From UBA4416 sp035439445 (GTDB lineage: Bacteria > Bacteroidota > Bacteroidia > B-17B0 > Aurantibacillaceae): a stretch of 64,000 nt of DNA. A model generated the notes under the pieces. That model worked only from the letters and a program-made list of their open reading frames with translations. It had not been told where the DNA came from and searched no databases. The DNA is taken from positions 1-64,000 of the forward strand of contig DAORKG010000015.1 in assembly GCA_035439445.1 (NCBI GenBank). The letters run 5' to 3'. The translations under genes and the position numbers were made by a program. Numbering within the stretch: the stretch's first letter is position 1; each line of letters opens with the position of its first letter. Of this stretch, positions 9,016 to 18,300 are shown in pieces.

Positions 9016-10230
9016 CTATTGTTTAGTAGCAATCATAAAGTTGCTATTCTTATCTTTAAAATTATATCCAATACCAAAGCCTATTGGCTTAGACCCTTGC
9101 TGTTTATACAAAGAGTCTAAATCTTTTTGAAAGAATTGGGCAAACATTGGAATTGGCTTTAAATACTGACCATAAAAAGTGTAATTCCATTTATTTGTAT
9201 CATCTAAAAAATAGTGGAATGCAATACCACTATCATCTTGTATTACATGTTGACTTTGAGCTAATATTACTTTTCTAATCATTGAGAAATAATCTTTATG
9301 CATTAAATAAGAAGCTCCTTTTAAATACGTATTGACCGTTCCCATATTTTGTAGATATGCCATAAAGCCCTTGTTATGTTTCAATCCACCATCAGCAGCA
9401 TTTAAAGAAAAATAATATACTGTTTTGGGTTGCTGATGAATATCATTGAATTTAATTTCAACTCCCCTGGTATTGGTCTTTAATTTTTTTAAATCAGAAA
9501 AAGAATTAACATATACCATATTCCCTAAGCTATCAACGGTTACAGGTTTTGCAGAGCTAAATTGATTACCTGTACGTTTTAAAAACAAAAACAATAAATG
9601 CAATGTTCCATCTACTTCTTTATTTTTCAAATCCTTGCTCATGCTCTCTGTTCTAAAAAAACTAAATTTCAAAATAGCATTTAAAGAGGTATTTACTTTA
9701 TTGAAATAAGAATCTAAAGAATCTGTTTCTTCTTTTTTAAACTCAGGAAAACTTCCAACCGGTTCTAGACCAATCATAACATATTTATCTGCGTCTGGAA
9801 AAAATGTTTGTGCATGTAAAATATCAGGTCCCGAAAAAGGATAGAATAATGTAGCTTGAGGTTTCACCACTTTAGAAATTTCATTTTCTCTGAATTTCTT
9901 CAAGTTCATTAAGCGTGTTGAATCGTATTTCATCCAACGTCTATCAAAATTCTTACTAAAGGCTTTAAAATCAGCTGTAGACTGAACGTATTGGTATATA
10001 GGACTTTCATCCACTATACCCGACATTATATTAGCAATAGCATTTAAAGAATCATTAATTGGTAATTGCATTGTTTTTGCCATTTGAAGCGAATCGTTTA
10101 ATGGTGTTTCAACCACGGGCTCAACTTTAGCTGTATCTTTTTTTACTTCAGTATGATTTTCTGAAGTGGATGAAGAACATCCAACAATAAATAATACAAT
10201 CGCAACTAATAAACTAATTTGTTTCAACAT
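9016..10230 (-). CDS. Conserved lipoprotein of unknown function
   Basis: The protein has 404 residues with a lipoprotein signal peptide (LLVAIVLFIVGC, Cys18) followed by a Ser/Thr/Glu-rich linker to about residue 45. The rest looks like a single globular domain. Conspicuous segments are ATLFYPFSGPDILHAQTFF, YVMIGLEPVGSFPEF and VYYFSLNAADGGLKH. I recognise no enzymatic motif. The gene overlaps the permease gene by 17 bases and is followed after 3 bases by the serine hydrolase gene, so the two exported products are made together with a transporter and an M23 peptidase. An envelope role is inferred only from this context. Confidence 0.85.
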   Translation of the reverse strand: MLKQISLLVAIVLFIVGCSSSTSENHTEVKKDTAKVEPVVETPLNDSLQMAKTMQLPINDSLNAIANIMSGIVDESPIYQYVQSTADFKAFSKNFDRRWMKYDSTRLMNLKKFRENEISKVVKPQATLFYPFSGPDILHAQTFFPDADKYVMIGLEPVGSFPEFKKEETDSLDSYFNKVNTSLNAILKFSFFRTESMSKDLKNKEVDGTLHLLFLFLKRTGNQFSSAKPVTVDSLGNMVYVNSFSDLKKLKTNTRGVEIKFNDIHQQPKTVYYFSLNAADGGLKHNKGFMAYLQNMGTVNTYLKGASYLMHKDYFSMIRKVILAQSQHVIQDDSGIAFHYFLDDTNKWNYTFYGQYLKPIPMFAQFFQKDLDSLYKQQGSKPIGFGIGYNFKDKNSNFMIATKQ

Positions 10231-11536
10231 AACTCTTTTGTTTTTTTTCTGCTACTAATTTTCCTATAAAATAAACTCCTGCGCCTATCGCTACATTTAA
10301 TAGTCCCAATAAAGATTCTGTTGGTTTTTGTGTAAATACAAAATAAATAGTAAACCCATTTAATAATAAAAACAATATCGGCGTCACAGGATAGCCCCAT
10401 GTTTTATAAGCAGCATTTTCCATTTTTCTTTTACGAAGGATAAACACACTGCTCACAGTTAAAAATGTAAAGATGCTTAAACTAAATCCTACAAACGTTA
10501 GCACCGCTTCAAACTGAGCTGTAATAATTAATAATACTGTAATTGCAGACTGAGTGATTACCGCCACGTATGGCACATGATGTTTATTTGTTTTCGCAAG
10601 CAAGTGTAACATTGGCAAATCCTCTCCCATTGATTTTATAATACGTGGTCCCGCCATAATCATGGCACTGATAGAAGACAGTAATAAAAAGGCAATAATC
10701 AAACTCATCATTTTTCCAATATATTCTCCAAAAATATGAGCAGCACTTACATGTCCTATTTCCAAAACGCCGGTTAATTCGCTCATAGGTGCGCTATATA
10801 AAAACACAAAATTCAATAGTACATAAATAACTGTAACAATGAATGTTCCAAGCAATAAAGCTTTCGGTAAATTCTTTTGTGGATTTTGCATATCTCCGGC
10901 TAAATAAGAAGCTGCATTCCAACCACTATAAGCATAAGACACATAAACCAAAGACACCCAAAAACCAGCACTAAAAATTTCGCTAACTGATGTTGATTGA
11001 GGTAAAACTGTAACTTCATGAGAAGGACTATGAAGCAGTCCTGCGATAATAAAACAAACGATAACTGCTACTTTTAAAACCGTTAATGTTTTTTGTACCC
11101 CACTTCCCAACTTCAAATGCATAGCATGAACTAAAGTTATTACGGCAACAACAGTTAAAGCGCAAACAGTAATATTTATTTCAGGAATTATTTTATGAAC
11201 GTATGTTCCCAATGCCATAGAAGCTAAAGCTACAGGAGCAGCAAAGCCAACAGTTGAAGAAACCCAACCTGACATAAAACCAACACTCGGGTGAATTAAT
11301 TTTGATAAGTAAACATACTCTCCTCCACTTCTGGGAATAGCAACTCCTAATTCTCCATAAACCAATGCTCCACAAAAAGAAATGATTCCGCCAAGTAACC
11401 ATAAAACTAAAATGCTAAATACAGAATGGATATCAAACAACTGAAAACCCAAACTTGTAAACACACCTGTGCCTATCATATTAGCAATTACCAAAGAAAT
11501 GGCAGTGTAAAATCCAATCTTGTAGGTAGAGCTCAT
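10214..11536 (-). CDS. APC family amino acid permease
   Basis: This 440-residue protein has about 12 hydrophobic helices. The first helix contains the APC signature ANMIGTGVFTSLG, with a broken glycine-rich stretch that binds the substrate backbone. Helix 6 includes YVSYAYSGWNAASYLAGD, typical of the family. It imports or exchanges amino acids or related compounds across the inner membrane; specificity cannot be read. Its ATG overlaps the stop of the M23 peptidase gene by one base (TAATG), and its 3' end overlaps the lipoprotein gene by 17 bases. Confidence 0.92.
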   Translation of the reverse strand: MSSTYKIGFYTAISLVIANMIGTGVFTSLGFQLFDIHSVFSILVLWLLGGIISFCGALVYGELGVAIPRSGGEYVYLSKLIHPSVGFMSGWVSSTVGFAAPVALASMALGTYVHKIIPEINITVCALTVVAVITLVHAMHLKLGSGVQKTLTVLKVAVIVCFIIAGLLHSPSHEVTVLPQSTSVSEIFSAGFWVSLVYVSYAYSGWNAASYLAGDMQNPQKNLPKALLLGTFIVTVIYVLLNFVFLYSAPMSELTGVLEIGHVSAAHIFGEYIGKMMSLIIAFLLLSSISAMIMAGPRIIKSMGEDLPMLHLLAKTNKHHVPYVAVITQSAITVLLIITAQFEAVLTFVGFSLSIFTFLTVSSVFILRKRKMENAAYKTWGYPVTPILFLLLNGFTIYFVFTQKPTESLLGLLNVAIGAGVYFIGKLVAEKKQKSYVETN

Positions 11537-12507
11537 TAATCGAAAGATTGAGTTGATTTAGAAGAAAGCTCTAACATAATTTGGTACTCCTCTGGAGATA
11601 AATCGTTATAATAGAAATTGATAGGATTTACTTTCTCTCCATTTTTAATAACTTCGTAATGCACGTGTGGCCCTGTACTTAAACCTGTGCTTCCAACATA
11701 ACCAATTAAATCTCCTCGTTTAACTTTTACGCCAGGTTTTGTAGCCATTCTACTCATGTGTCCGTATAGTGTTTTATAACCAAAACCGTGATTAATCACT
11801 ACATGGTTTCCATATCCTTGAGCAGAAGCATCAGCCACTTCCACTACTCCATCTCCTGTAGCATAAATTGGAGTTCCTTGTTCTGCAGTAAAATCCATTC
11901 CGGGATGAAACTCTTGTGTTTTATAGATTGGATGAGTTCTCCAACCATAACCACTTGGAGCATGTTTTAAATTTTTATTATTCAAAGGCATAATAGCAGG
12001 GATAGATGCTATTAATTTTTCTTTACCTTTAGCCATTTTAACTACCTCATCAAACGATTTGGATTGAATATATAATTGTTTAGTGATTCTATCCAATCTC
12101 TCGGTTGCATCTTTCATCAACTCAGTATTATCATAGCCTTCCAAATCTTTGTATCTATCTGAACCTCCAAAACCAGCCTGACGAACAGAATTAGGAATAG
12201 GTTCAGCTTCAAAAATTACACGATAAATATTATCATCTCTATCCTGTAAATCATTCAATACAGCTTGTACCTGATTCATTTTTTTATTTAATAAATCATA
12301 TTGTAATTTCATTACCTCAGCTTCTCTTCTTAATTGTTTTTCTTTTGGAGAATCAATAAAACGATAAGCTATTAACATCGTAACTGTGGCAAATACAAGT
12401 CCGATTGCCAGGTAAGAAAGCACCTGCAATAAACGCTGCTTAAAAGTAACTTTTACTTTCTCGTAGGTTAGAGATTTGGTATTAAACTTATATTTTACTT
12501 TTGACAT
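11536..12507 (-). CDS. M23 family metallopeptidase, membrane-anchored
   Basis: This 323-residue protein has one transmembrane helix at about residues 30-48, a coiled coil (about 50-110) and a C-terminal LytM/M23 domain. The zinc ligands are present: HPGMD (H-x3-D) and HVHYE (HxH), with further conserved motifs YGNHVVINHG and LYGHMS. It should cleave peptide cross-links in peptidoglycan, or act as an amidase activator if catalysis is weak. It is the first gene of the six-gene minus-strand operon, with a good -7 box upstream at 12531-12538, and may be involved in cell-wall remodelling during growth or division. Confidence 0.93.
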   Translation of the reverse strand: MSKVKYKFNTKSLTYEKVKVTFKQRLLQVLSYLAIGLVFATVTMLIAYRFIDSPKEKQLRREAEVMKLQYDLLNKKMNQVQAVLNDLQDRDDNIYRVIFEAEPIPNSVRQAGFGGSDRYKDLEGYDNTELMKDATERLDRITKQLYIQSKSFDEVVKMAKGKEKLIASIPAIMPLNNKNLKHAPSGYGWRTHPIYKTQEFHPGMDFTAEQGTPIYATGDGVVEVADASAQGYGNHVVINHGFGYKTLYGHMSRMATKPGVKVKRGDLIGYVGSTGLSTGPHVHYEVIKNGEKVNPINFYYNDLSPEEYQIMLELSSKSTQSFD

Positions 12508-12530
12508 GATTTACCTTTAAAAAGGGCTAA

Positions 12531-12538
12531 CAAATATA
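12531..12538 (-). promoter_or_regulatory. -7 promoter element of the six-gene M23-to-mnmD operon
   Basis: On the minus strand this reads TATATTTG, an exact TAnnTTTG. It lies 24 bases before the ATG. No good TTTG sits 19-22 bases further upstream, so only the -7 half is supported. The same string followed by TTA recurs before the 80-residue peptide gene (55050-55057). Confidence 0.55.
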
Positions 12539-12656
12539 GCAAAATGATTGACTTTTAGAAGCTCATTTTATTCCTAAAATCTTACTAAAAAGTGAATAAT
12601 TTGTGATTTACCATCCCAGTGATTTTAGTATATTCGCTACTTGTTTTTAAAATACT

Positions 12657-15311
12657 ATGGAATCAAATAAAGTACGTCAAACATTTTTAGATTTTTTCAA
12701 ATCAAAAGGTCATCAAATTGTGCCATCTGCACCTATGGTTGTAAAAGGCGATCCAACGCTTATGTTCAACAACAGTGGTATGGCACCATTTAAAGATATT
12801 TTTTTAGGTAATGCACCTATTAAATATCCACGCGTTGCCGACACTCAAAAATGTTTGCGTGTAAGCGGTAAACACAACGACTTAGAAGAAGTTGGTGTTG
12901 ACACCTATCACCATACCATGTTTGAAATGCTTGGTAACTGGAGTTTTGGTGATTATTTTAAAAAAGAAGCAATTAGCTGGGCATGGGAGTTATTAACCGA
13001 AGTTTATAAAATCGATAAATCTCGTTTATATGTTACTGTGTTTGAAGGTAGTCCTGAAGAAAATGTTCCGTTTGATCAAGAAGCTTATGATACATGGAAA
13101 TTATATATTGAGGAAAAGCGCATTTTAAAAGGAAACAAAAAAGATAACTTCTGGGAAATGGGAGATACCGGACCATGTGGACCATGTACAGAAATTCATT
13201 ATGACGGAAGAAGCGACGAGGAAAGAGCTAAAATAGATGGCGCTACTTTAGTAAACAATGATGATCCTAGAGTAATTGAAATATGGAACAATGTATTCAT
13301 GGAGTTTATGCGTAAAGCAGATGGAAGTTTAGAGAAGCTTCCAAAACAACATGTAGATACCGGTATGGGATTTGAACGTTTGGTTCGTGTTTTACAAAAC
13401 AAACAGTCAAACTACGATACCGATGTTTTTACGCCATTATTAAATAAAATTGAAGACTTAAGTGGTTTGCGTTACAAACCGGAGGATGAAGATAACCACA
13501 AAAAACAGTTGGTAATTAATATTGCAATGCGTGTGATAGCGGATCACATTCGTACAATTTCTTTCTCAATTGCAGATGGACAATTACCTAGTAACACAGG
13601 TGCAGGTTATGTCATTCGTCGTATTTTACGCCGTGCTATTCGTTATGGATACCAATCTTTAAATATTAAAGAACCATTCATGTACCGCATTGTTCCTACA
13701 TTGGCTCACCAATTAGGAGAACAATTTCCTGAGTTAGTTTCTCAAAAATTATTAATAGAAAAGGTTATTAAAGAAGAAGAACAGGCATTTTACAAAACTT
13801 TAGAAATTGGCTTACGTAGAATAGACCAAGTTTGTATTGATTTGGTTAATGCAAAAACATCCAATGTAATTGATGGAAAAATAGTTTTTGAATTGTATGA
13901 CACATTCGGATTCCCAGTTGATTTAACATCATTAATTGCTCGCGGTTACGATTTAAGTATTGATGAAGTTGGATTTAACAAATACTTACAAGAACAAAAA
14001 GACAGATCAAGAGCTGCAACTGCAGTTGATACGGATGATTGGGTAAATGTTATTAAAACTGAAGAAACAAATATTACAGATTTTGTTGGCTACAACGAGC
14101 TAGAATGCGATACTCAGATCGTAAGGTACCGTAAAGTGAAATCAAAAAACAAAGAGCAATTTCAAATTGTACTGACAAAAACTCCATTTTATGCTGAAAG
14201 TGGTGGACAAGTTGGAGATACTGGTACTCTAGAAAACATAAATGACAGAATAAATATTACTGATACGAAAAAAGAAAATGGTGTGATTATTCATTTCTGT
14301 GATAAATTACCTGAAAATGTTTCAGCAACCTTTACTGCTAGGGTAAATAAAGAAAAACGTATCTATACAGAAAATAATCATAGTGCTACTCACTTATTAC
14401 ATGCGGCTTTACGTTCAGTTTTAGGAACACATGTTGAGCAAAAAGGAAGTTTAGTAAATGATGAATATTTACGTTTTGATTTCTCGCATTTCTCTAAAAT
14501 AACAGATGAGGAATTAGCGCAAATCGAAAAAATAGTAAACACAAAAATTCGTGAAAACATTGCTAGCAATATTCAACAAATGAGTATTGACGACGCTAAA
14601 AAAACTGGGGCAATGGCATTGTTTGGCGAAAAATATGGAGACATTGTGCGTGTGGTTGAGTTCGATAAAAACTATTCGATTGAGTTATGTGGCGGGACTC
14701 ACGTAAAAGCAACCGGACAAATTGGTTATTTTAAAATTATTTCTGAAAGTGCTGTTGCGGCAGGTATTCGTCGTTTAGAAGCAGTAACTGCGGTTAAAGC
14801 TGAAGAGTTTTTTGAAAGTCAAATAGCAACTTTAAACGAAGTGAAAGCTATTTTGAAAAACAATAAAGATGTTGTAAAAAGCTTAAGTAATTTAGTAGAA
14901 GAAAATAGCGAGTTACAAAAACAATTACAATCTTTATTAAAAGAAAAAGCTCAAAGCATTAAGCAAAACTTATTATCTAAGGTTCAAAATAAAAATGGCA
15001 TCAATATCATTGTTGAGCAAATTGCTTTTGACAGTGCAGAAGAAATCAAAAATATTTTATTTGAAATCAGAAACCAAGTTGACAACTGTGTTTGTGTAAT
15101 TGGAGCTGAAGTGAAAGGTAAACCAAGTATTTCTGTTATAATAGATGATAATTTGGTGAAAGAAAAAAACTTAAATGCAGGAAATATCATCCGTGATTTA
15201 GCTAAAGAAATCAATGGCGGTGGCGGTGGGCAACCTTTCTACGCTCAAGCGGGAGGAAGTAAATTAGAGGGATTAGGCTCTGCTATTTCAAAAGCTAAAA
15301 CATTATTTTAA
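12657..15311 (+). CDS. alaS: Alanyl-tRNA synthetase
   Basis: This 884-residue protein of standard length contains the class II catalytic core at the N-terminus (FLDFFKSKGH, TLMFNNSGMAPFK, VDTYHHTMFEMLGNW, TGPCGPC). The editing domain has the zinc motif HSATH and CGGTH, and the C-Ala domain with the glycine-rich NGGGGGQPFYAQAGG closes the protein. It charges tRNA-Ala and clears Ser/Gly-tRNA-Ala. A TATATTCG near 12629-12636 with TTTG at 12600-12603 is a possible but imperfect promoter (spacing 25). It is convergent with the giant adhesin gene across a shared terminator. Confidence 0.98.
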   Translation: MESNKVRQTFLDFFKSKGHQIVPSAPMVVKGDPTLMFNNSGMAPFKDIFLGNAPIKYPRVADTQKCLRVSGKHNDLEEVGVDTYHHTMFEMLGNWSFGDYFKKEAISWAWELLTEVYKIDKSRLYVTVFEGSPEENVPFDQEAYDTWKLYIEEKRILKGNKKDNFWEMGDTGPCGPCTEIHYDGRSDEERAKIDGATLVNNDDPRVIEIWNNVFMEFMRKADGSLEKLPKQHVDTGMGFERLVRVLQNKQSNYDTDVFTPLLNKIEDLSGLRYKPEDEDNHKKQLVINIAMRVIADHIRTISFSIADGQLPSNTGAGYVIRRILRRAIRYGYQSLNIKEPFMYRIVPTLAHQLGEQFPELVSQKLLIEKVIKEEEQAFYKTLEIGLRRIDQVCIDLVNAKTSNVIDGKIVFELYDTFGFPVDLTSLIARGYDLSIDEVGFNKYLQEQKDRSRAATAVDTDDWVNVIKTEETNITDFVGYNELECDTQIVRYRKVKSKNKEQFQIVLTKTPFYAESGGQVGDTGTLENINDRINITDTKKENGVIIHFCDKLPENVSATFTARVNKEKRIYTENNHSATHLLHAALRSVLGTHVEQKGSLVNDEYLRFDFSHFSKITDEELAQIEKIVNTKIRENIASNIQQMSIDDAKKTGAMALFGEKYGDIVRVVEFDKNYSIELCGGTHVKATGQIGYFKIISESAVAAGIRRLEAVTAVKAEEFFESQIATLNEVKAILKNNKDVVKSLSNLVEENSELQKQLQSLLKEKAQSIKQNLLSKVQNKNGINIIVEQIAFDSAEEIKNILFEIRNQVDNCVCVIGAEVKGKPSISVIIDDNLVKEKNLNAGNIIRDLAKEINGGGGGQPFYAQAGGSKLEGLGSAISKAKTLF

Positions 15312-15326
15312 TAATTCATTTTCTAT

Positions 15327-15360
15327 AACAAAAGCCGCTAAATAATTAGCGGCTTTTGTT
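15327..15360. terminator. Bidirectional terminator between alaS and the giant adhesin gene
   Basis: A perfect 15-bp stem (15327-15341 with 15346-15360) has loop ATAA. It contains a GC core (AGCCGC) flanked by A/T runs on both sides, so it can stop transcription from both convergent genes. It abuts the adhesin stop codon at 15361. Confidence 0.9.
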
Positions 15361-18300
15361 TTATTTAAGTAATGTAACATGACCTATGTATTCATGTTTT
15401 TTATTAAATACATCTGTTAGTTTTACTTTCCATATATAAACATCTTGTTGCACAACATTATCATGCCCTAATTTTTTACCGTTCCATCCTTTATGAATAT
15501 CATCTGTATAGAAAATTTTCTCTCCCCATCTGTCAAATACCCACATTTCATATTTTTCAATTCCAACACCCATTCCTGTGAATATGTCGTTTATGCCATC
15601 TGCAGCTTCCGGAGTAAAACAATTCGGTATATAAAATGTAAACTCAGGGTCTATTTTCACTGTCATTGATGCTCTATCTTCACAACCATGATCAGAAATA
15701 GCAATTAATGTCACTACATATTCTCCTGAATTTGTGTAAGCATGGCTTGGATTAATTGCTGTAGAACTGTTGTCATTAGGATTAAACTCATCACCAAATC
15801 CCCAAATATAACTTACTGCACCTTGTGATGTATTTTGAAATTCTATATTAGGGTCTGAAACATTTCCAACTGGAGGAGTAGCATAAAAAGCTGCTACAGG
15901 AACCGGATATACCTCAACCATATCAGGTATGGTTAATGTATTTGAACACATGTGATTAGTAGTAGCAGTTAAGGTTACACTATATTTTCCTGATTGAGTA
16001 TAACAGTGATCCGGATTTTGAACCGAACTTGTTCCTCCATCACCAAAATTCCACGACCAAGATTGAATCGCATCAGGAGGTGGCACCATCGATTGATCTG
16101 TGAAATGGACACAATGTTCAGGACAACCAGCAGGATAATTCACTATAAAATTAATTGCAGGTTTTTTGTAAAAATCAATTTGAACCGTAGAAGTTACATT
16201 TGGACATGGAGCAATTGATAATCCTGTAAGTGTTAATGTCATTGAACTATTCATAAAATCACCAGATGAAGGTATATATGATGGATTTAAAATCGTATTA
16301 CTTGCATTAAAACTTCCAGTTCCTCCTGACCATATAACGCTATTTACAGCGCCTCCCATTGTTCCATTTAATTGAATACTAGCCACTCCTTCACAAACTC
16401 CTGTATTACTTCCTGCATTAACAGTAGGTAATGGAAGAATTGAAACAACAACCTGAGCATTTGATTGACATGAAGTTGAAACCTCTGTAGTTGTAACTGT
16501 ATAAGTATAGTTTAAATTAGATGAACCTACATTAATAGCACTAACTGAAGGATTCGAAATAGTTGAGCTACTTAAATTAGTTGCTGGAGTCCAAGCATAT
16601 GAATAATTTGAATTATTTACAGTTCCTAGTGTTCCGCTTTGTCCCGAACATAAAGTTAAAGGAGTTCCTGCAACCGATTGAGGCAATGGATTAACTGTTA
16701 CCTGAACTTGATTACTTGCCTGACAACCATTTAATGTTACCGTTAAAGTATAATTACTAGTTGATGGAGTAGAACCAGAATTTTGCAAAGTTACTACTGG
16801 ATTTGAAACCGAAGGGTTATTTAAGCCAGTTGTTGGGATCCATGAATACGAATATCCTGAAATTGGAGCTGAACCGATACTTCCGGACTGTCCGTCACAA
16901 AAAGCAATTGGATTTCCTGCATAAGCAATTGGTAGTGGATTGACAAATACTTGTGTTTGAGCTGAACCTGTGCATCCATTCGGACTAGTAACTGTAACAG
17001 TATAATTAGTTGTAGTATTTGGTGTAACTGATGGATTAGCTATATTGGAAAAAGCTATACTGCCCGGAGAATCCCAAGAATACACATATCCTCCACCTGA
17101 TGGATTAACACCTAATGTTGCATTACTTCCAACACAAATAGTTTGATTTGGCGATGCACTAACAGCTAAAAAATTCAGAACTGTAGCAGTTACAGGAGTA
17201 AATGGACTTACACATCCAAACGCATTTGTAGTATTCACATAGTAAGATGTTGTAGTTGTTAGAGATGGTGTTGTATAACTGGCATTTGTTGCAAGCAAGG
17301 TCCCTGATACATTATTATCATACCAATTATAAGTACCACCCGGTGCCGTTGCGGTTAATGTTGCTGATGAACCGGGGCATATGGTTGGATTTGAAACAGT
17401 AGGAGCTAAAGGATTCGGGTTTACCGTAACAGAATAATTAATAGGGATTCCTAAACATGAATTAGCAGTTGGGGTTACTGAAACAACACCTATCACTGAT
17501 GAAACACTAGAGTTACTGGATGTAAAAGAAGGTACATTTCCTATACCTGAATTCCCTAGACCTATAGTAGTGTTCGAATTATTCCAAACAAAAGAAGTAC
17601 CTATCACATTTCCAGAAAAGTTAACCGTAGAAACATTAGCTCCACTACAAACTGCTGTGCTTGTTACAGGACTCACATTTGGTATAGGGTTAACCACTAC
17701 AGTATAATTTACAGGGCTTCCAACACAGGCATTAGCAGTTGGTGTTACTGTTATAACACCAGATATACCAGATGTTGTAGCATTTGCTGCAGTATATGAT
17801 GGTATATTACCATTGCCCAAATTAGTTAATCCAATGGATGTATTTGTATTTGACCAATCAAATGTTGTGCTTGTTACACTTCCTGTTAAATTAGTAACTG
17901 GAACCGAAACTCCACTACAATAAGTAGCACTAGGAACTGAGTTTACATTTGGTATTGGATTTACAGTAATGGTAAAATTAGTAGATGAACCTACGCATGA
18001 ATTTGCAGATGGAGTAACAGTTATAACTCCTGAAATTGGTCCTGAACTATTATTGGATGCATTAAATGATGGAACTGTATTTGATCCTGAACTGGCAACT
18101 CCTATGGATGTGTTATTATTTGTCCAATTAAACGCTGTTCCTGTGACACTACCAGCAAATGCTGCTGCAGGAACCGTTGCCCCACTACAATATGTTGCAC
18201 TTGGAACCGTATTAACTGATGGTATTGGGTTAACAACAACAGTATAGTTTATTGGAGTTCCAATACAAGCATTAGCTGATGGAGTAACAGTTATAATACC

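Noticed and set aside
12600..12636. TTTG and TATATTCG as the alaS promoter
   Set aside because: Spacing of 25 and two changes at the end of the -7 box make it only a possible site, so it is mentioned under alaS but not listed.
17969..18247. 92-residue plus-strand frame inside the adhesin repeats
   Set aside because: It is antisense to one repeat unit; related antisense words occur in the other units.
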